A stretch of DNA of 11,259 nucleotides from Pavlovales sp. CCMP2436 (Eukaryota; Haptophyta; Pavlovophyceae; Pavlovales), in contig MU631809.1 in assembly GCA_026770615.1 (NCBI GenBank), positions 60,810 through 72,068 of the forward strand. The letters run 5' to 3'. The position numbers and the translations under genes were made by a program. Below, piece after piece: positions 7,269-11,259 of this stretch (the first letter of the stretch is position 1; each line of letters starts with the position of its first letter). The notes under the pieces are model-generated. The model worked only from the letters and a program-made list of their open reading frames with translations, ran no database searches and had not been told where the DNA came from.

Positions 7269-7397
7269 CTAATATCATAGTAAGTAGCATACTTATGAAT
7301 TTTTAATAACGATCGTTAGTGACTATATAATTCGGGAATTTTAGTACTATCGTAAACAATTATCGATTTATATAAATATTAGCATCAACTTTCATAC
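7269..7397 (-). other. Intron B/C (129 bp) splitting the ATPase motif
   Basis: Donor AATGCG|GTATGA and acceptor GATATTAG|GACGACGCG. It is strongly AT-rich between GC-rich exons. A CACTAAC stretch (plus-strand 7315-7321) could be a branch site, although it lies rather far from the acceptor. Splicing restores E-L-I-Q-N-A-D-D-A-G-A-S, the conserved sacsin/Hsp90-type motif, in phase 0. Without splicing, exon B meets TGA three bases after the donor. Confidence 0.92.
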
Positions 7398-10300
7398 CGC
7401 ATTCTGGATGAGCTCGTGCACCACGCCCATCCCGTCGGCGTACTGCTGTAGTATCGAGCGCAGCCGGGAGGTGAGCGACTCGTGCTGTCCGAACGCCTCA
7501 GCGTCCGCTGTGAGCGCAAACGGCAGCGGCGCTGCGTCCGAGGTGCGCTCTAGGATCCATCTGCGGAGGGATTTCGCGCCAAGCGCCTCGGCAGCAAGAT
7601 TTGCCAGCTGCGGATGTACGCGCGGTAGAGCCGCTGCATCAAGCAGTAGCGCGCCTCCTTCAGAGGAAGTAGCGGCGCCATTGGGCGGTCCGACACCAAT
7701 ATCGTCGGAGAGCCAGGGCGCGTCGTCAAATACGAGGTCCGAGGCCAGCGCCAGCGCACCTGCAGCCGTCGGTAGCAGCGCCGCCGGCGCGTCGGCAGGC
7801 AGTGTCTGCACGCGCCCACCGAGATGGGCGCACAGGGCCAACGCTTGCTCAAGCTCTCTTGCGCGAAGCACACCCTCGCCGCCGCCACTGCCAGTGCTGA
7901 CGCCGCCGTCGCCGCTACGCGCTGCCGTGCGATGGAGAGCGCGAGCGTGAAGCGCCTGCAGTGCGCCGAGTAGTGAGCTTTGCGAGAATTCGGCCGCGAC
8001 ACCTATGGCGGCGAGAAGCGCATCAAAGCACGCCAGGTCTGCAGGAACTGTCACGAGGAAGGGAACTTCGATGGGCGAGCGCAGCGCCGCAATTGCCGGC
8101 GGGGCGAATGCGCTTCCGGTCCAGAGCACGGGTGCGCCTGCGAGCGCGGCGCACGTCTCATCGCGCAGCCGGCGTTCACGCACGGCCGCGTCGAGGGAAG
8201 CGTAAATCGCGGGCACAGCCGTAGCCATCGCCTTACGGAAGGAGCTGGCGCGCGCAGCGTCAACGGCGCCATCAGAGCTGCCTTTGTTCCTGACGTCAAA
8301 GTCGGCGTCGGCGCGGTGCGCGTGTGCGCTGCCGAGCGCGAGCAGCTGTGCGGCGACCGCATCGGCGGGTGGCGGCCTGTCCCAGCTGAGCAGCGCTCTA
8401 AGCTCAGCCGAGCTCGCCTCCACCGCCGCGACGGGCAGCGTGGCGGAGACGAGCCAGCGCTCGTGTAGCGGTCTAGCGTGCTGCGCTGGCGAGACGCAGC
8501 TGCGGTGAGAGCTGCCCGATGACCACGGAAAATCGGGGCTGTCGTCGGGAGGCGCATTGAACACAGGCACCCACCGGAGGCGTGCGAGCTCGGCGACGAG
8601 TTGCGAGGGCGCAGGCGCATTCTGTCTTCCCGCACCTCGACCGCCAAGCATGGTGGCGGCGCCAAGTAGGAGCTGCGCACCTCCGCCACCGCCGCCGCCA
8701 GTCGTACCTTTGCCAAGCACAGCATGTGCGCGCGCATCCAGGTAGACACACAACGCCGCTCCGCGCGTGCGTGCGCGTACCGCCGCGTCGGCATCGCCGT
8801 TGATGGCGGCCTCTGCGAGCGCATCTACGGCGCGGGCCGCGTCAAGCACCGCCTCAACCGACAGCGCCGTGCGCAGCCCCAGCTTCGTGAGGGCGTCGAG
8901 CACGTCGGGTGCGGCGGTGAGCGCGCGCGATGGGTAGGCACCGTCACCACCGCCAAAGAGCTCGGCCGCGCCCGATACGTCGGGGTGGTAGAGGTCGCGT
9001 GGTCGGCGAGCCGGGCCGTCGCCCAATGTGGACACGAACTCAGCCTCGGCGGCCGCCGCGGCGAAGCTGGCGTCCTCTCTCTCGAGGGATCCGAGCTCGC
9101 GTAGCATGGCGGCCACTAGCTCATCGCGACGCGTAGCGGGCAGCGCGCTAACGCGCGGCAGCAGCCGCGAGCGGTATAGTGCGGCGCGTGACGTGCGCTG
9201 AACGCCGAGCATTTGCGCGAGGGCCGCATCCGTATCGAGCACACATCGCAGGTGCTGCCGGCCAAGCAAATCGGCGCGAGCACCAACCGGCGGAAGCAGC
9301 AGAGGCTCGAAAGAAGCCGCGGGTGCTGCGGGCGAAAGGGCACCAAAGGCCTCCAACTCTTCAGCCTCCCTGACTTCACCGGCACTAGCCTCGACGTGCG
9401 TCTCGAAGACGGGCAGTGCGCGCAGCATTGCAAGCAGATCTGGCAGCGCACGCAACGCACTCTCCTCCACAGCTCGCCGCTCACCCAGAAAGCGTCGCAG
9501 CGCTCTCCGCTCGACTGCGCCCGCGCGCTTGCTCAGCAAATCGTGCGCCACGCCCGCGTCGCCGTGCGAGGTCGCGGCGATTGCTTGTAGGACGCCAACA
9601 GCGCTCACCGTGTGCACGTACCGACTAGCCTCCGCGTGCTGCTCCACTGCTTCCCGGACAGCGGGGTGGAGGGTCAGGCAACCCGCCGCGATGAGGCAGC
9701 AACGCAGCGGCTCGTCCATACCCACCGAGTCAAACCATACGCAGGAGCTTTCGCTGCCAGCGCAGCGCAGCGCGCACGCTACGCCATCGGCCGTCGGCAG
9801 AACCGGCCACCCTTCCAGCGCGCGTAGCGATGCGGGCGGATTGGGCGCACTAGCTACCGCCCACAACGCCGCAAACCATTCCGCCGAGGGCCCCGCCTCG
9901 CCACCGCTGCCGTCCCAGGTAACCAATTCTAGGCCACGCCAATCGGCTGGCAGGCAAGCGGCGACCGCGTGTGCAAGCGCGCGACCACCCGCCTCGCCCG
10001 GCGCTCCAAGCAGTTGCAGCGAGAATGCTCCGCTTGCTGCGAGCGCGCGTAGCGCTGCTGCGGCGGCCGGCGCGTCTAGGCAGCCGTCGACCGCCACCCC
10101 AGGCGCACGTGCGAGCAGCGTATCCTCTGCCCCGCCCGCAACCGTTGCGAGCAGCAGCGGTGGTGGCGCGGGCTGCCCCGCCTGGCCCATCGGCCGCAGT
10201 GCAGTCCAGCCGCCCGCGGCGAGCGGCACGAGCGGAAGCCCTGCAATCTCATTCGCCGCCTCCGCCAACGCCGCGGACGCACCTGCGTCCTCGCTCCTTC

Positions 10301-10577
10301 CTATGCTTGCGTCGCCCCCTGCGCCCCTAGCGCTCCCCGCGGCCAATATGTCGCTCACGCACGCGCGCAGTAGCGCGAGTCGCTCTGCGCGGCCAAGCGC
10401 AGCGACAGCCACCGGCCCCGCCTTACGCGCGGTTTCCCTCGCCACCTTTGCACTCACTTCCCGCAGCACGCCACCGGCCGACGCCGCCGCCACGACCAGC
10501 AGGTCGCGTACGGCGGTAGGGGCGCGTGCACAGGGCAGGCCGAGCTGCCCGAACGCGCGGCGAAGCGCGCTGAGATC
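7398..10577 (-). CDS. Exon B of sacsin-like giant protein (end of SRR unit 1, start of unit 2)
   Basis: A 1060-codon internal exon without a stop, from DLSALRRAFGQLG to HELIQNA. Residues 1-~1010 are the C-terminal two thirds of one sacsin repeating region. They align along nearly their whole length with exon C followed by exons D-F: for example LGRAERLALLRACVSD, GLPLVPLAAGGW, HERWLVSATLPVAA and LRALLSWDRPPP occur in both. The stretch AIAALRS...VPADLACFDALLAAIGV...LVFDDAPWL corresponds to what unit 2 spreads over four exons. The last ~30 residues, LTSRLRSILQQYADGM then HELIQNA, are the canonical N-terminus of the next SRR and carry the Glu and Asn of the Hsp90-like ATP-binding motif I. The exon stops at GCG|GTATGA. 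Gly-rich linkers are present. The family is clear from motifs; the cellular role is inferred only from sacsin's chaperone-like function. Confidence 0.88.
9043..10241 (-). repeat. Near-identical coding tract, copy in unit 1 (exon B)
   Basis: Matches 4228-5426 at a constant offset of 4815 without indels. I count about seven substitutions in the low-coordinate 318 bp, none in the central 749 bp (9361-10109) and about fourteen in the last 132 bp. Identity extends to synonymous positions, whereas sequence outside the tract is only recognisably paralogous at protein level. Confidence 0.9.
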
Positions 10578-10687
10578 CTTTAGAGCCGTGAAAGAGAGAC
10601 AGTCAGGGTAATGGTGCAATTGCCACTGGGTTAGTATTGGGGGAGGAGGGGTTGGGCAGGGCAGGGGGAAGGGAGGGGGGGTATTAC
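10578..10687 (-). other. Intron A/B (110 bp)
   Basis: Donor TCG|GTAATA and acceptor CTAAAG|GATCTC, with a C/T-rich run (including CTGTCTCTCTTTCAC) just before the acceptor. Read on the minus strand, the 5' half is very C-rich (GGGGG runs on the plus strand at about 10638-10680). Removing it joins ELVVSS to DLSALRRAF in frame, which matches the uninterrupted paralogous stretch in exon C (DKDCGALRRAL). The open frame that reads through it from 10838 encodes a Pro/Arg-rich stretch with no family similarity. Confidence 0.82.
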
Positions 10688-10996
10688 CGAGGAGACTACG
10701 AGCTCGGTGCCCAGGAGTTCGCGTGCGCTTCTTCTTGCGAGTTCCGTACGCGTGAACCTCTCGTCGCGACTGTTTGACGGGGTGGGGAGAAAGACCATTT
10801 CGTCCACCCACCAGACCTCGCTCGCGCTCAGCGCGCACGGGAGGCTTTTGCCGATGTCACCGCCGCCGCCGCTGCCGCCGCCGCCGCTGCCGTCGTATAG
10901 CCCGCCTCCGCTGATAACCTCGACTCGGATGACGGGGAGGTGGAGCAGCAATCTGTAGAGCGAGTTTGCGACGAGGCCCCACGGCTCAACAGGCAC
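10688..10996 (-). CDS. Exon A of sacsin-like giant protein (SRR unit 1, middle part)
   Basis: This is an internal exon of 103 codons, read on the minus strand. It opens after an ATAG acceptor (AG at 10998-10997) with V-P-V-E-P-W-G-L-V-A-N-S-L-Y and closes at TCG before the donor GTAATA (GT at 10687-10686), phase 0 at both ends. The peptide matches the equivalent stretch inside exon C (VPAEPWGLVANSLYELLLPL), including a later WW-V/L-D motif. In sacsin repeating regions this segment follows the ATPase part and resembles the EPW...LY...LPV element. Residues about 29-48 are a Gly/Ser-rich low-complexity linker absent from unit 2. The apparent start at 10996 is GTG directly behind the acceptor, so it is not a translation start. 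Upstream exons must lie beyond the window. The product is inferred to be part of an Hsp90-like chaperone-type protein; its substrate is unknown. Confidence 0.8.
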
Positions 10997-11007
10997 CTAT
11001 CATACAT

Positions 11008-11110
11008 ACAGACGTTTTAATATAGACTCACACTTTATAATAATTTAATTAATAACGTCACAGACGTTTTAATATAGACTCACACTTTATAATAATTTAA
11101 TTAATAACGT
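11008..11110. repeat. Tandem 51-bp perfect repeat
   Basis: The sequence 11008-11058 (starting ACAGACGTTTTAATATAGAC) is repeated at 11060-11110 with one base between, all 51 positions equal. It lies just upstream of the exon A acceptor. Confidence 0.93.
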
Positions 11111-11121
11111 GTTAACTGAAT

Positions 11122-11235
11122 GGGGGGAAGGGGGTATGAAATGTACGAAAAAAACGAAAAAAAAACGGAGGGCCACAGCGCGTATACTTTCATTACTACA
11201 CAGGGGAGGAGGGGTATGGGATGTGCGGAAAAAAA
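11122..11235. repeat. Imperfect G-rich/A-rich duplication
   Basis: A block around 11122-11154 (G runs, GTATGAAATGTACG, then A run) recurs around 11203-11235 (G runs, GTATGGGATGTGCGG, then A run). Confidence 0.6.
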
Positions 11236-11238
11236 TAA

Positions 11239-11259
11239 TATATATATATATATATATAT
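11239..11259. repeat. (TA)n microsatellite at window end
   Basis: Alternating TA runs to the last base. Confidence 0.9.

Larger units (their letters stand above)
10997..11259 (-). other. Partial intron upstream of exon A
   Basis: AT-rich sequence ending (in transcription sense) in TATGATAG|GTGCCT. It contains a tandem 51-bp repeat, an imperfect G-rich/A-rich duplication and a terminal (TA)n run. No coding similarity is visible. The previous exon should end with a residue equivalent to the Glu of WPNE in unit 2. Confidence 0.6.

Noticed and set aside
10578..10838. Protein start at 10838 for the exon B frame
   Set aside because: The first 87 residues are low-complexity and cross intron A/B, while exon A in another frame gives the homologous sequence.
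1..11259. tRNA, rRNA, transposase or reverse-transcriptase genes
   Set aside because: I saw no cloverleaf-like sequence, rRNA motif, transposase or polymerase motif on either strand.

Overview
The window looks like nuclear DNA from a eukaryotic microbe, most likely a unicellular alga or other protist. Very GC-rich open frames are interrupted by AT-rich, microsatellite-laden introns with GT...AG ends. I see no bacterial operon structure, and I cannot fix the lineage from sequence alone; a haptophyte, stramenopile or green alga would all fit.

The content is best explained by one large minus-strand gene that runs off both ends. It encodes a giant sacsin-like protein (sacsin repeating region, SRR, with an Hsp90-like Bergerat-fold ATPase). 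Six exons can be joined in frame: A 10996-10688, B 10577-7398, C 7268-3171, D 2861-2753, E 1855-1803 and F 543-400. They total 7893 nt, or 2631 codons, with no stop. The joins are supported by GT/AG sites and by homology between two successive SRR units. Unit 1 (middle and C-terminal part) lies in exons A and B. Unit 2 starts at the end of exon B, has its ATPase motifs across the B/C junction, fills exon C and finishes through D, E and F. The true start codon (beyond 11259) and stop codon (below position 1) are not visible.

Layout from high to low coordinates, which is the direction of transcription: 11259-10997 partial intron with tandem repeats; exon A; 110-bp intron; exon B; 129-bp intron that splits the ATP-binding motif ELIQNA|DDA; exon C; then a region where small exons sit in long repeat-rich introns of 309, 897 and 1259 bp; then the start of another intron (399-1).

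Two patterns stand out. First, units 1 and 2 share a tract (9043-10241 and 4228-5426, constant offset 4815) whose core of about 749 bp shows no difference by eye, while the flanks are clearly diverged; this suggests recent gene conversion. Second, the small exons D, E and F have decayed copies of their own splice boundaries inside the adjoining introns: acceptor-side echoes for D, E and F, and a donor-side echo for F. Unit 1 carries the homologous protein segment in one uninterrupted exon. Together this suggests that the introns of unit 2 were gained or enlarged by local duplication across exon/intron junctions.
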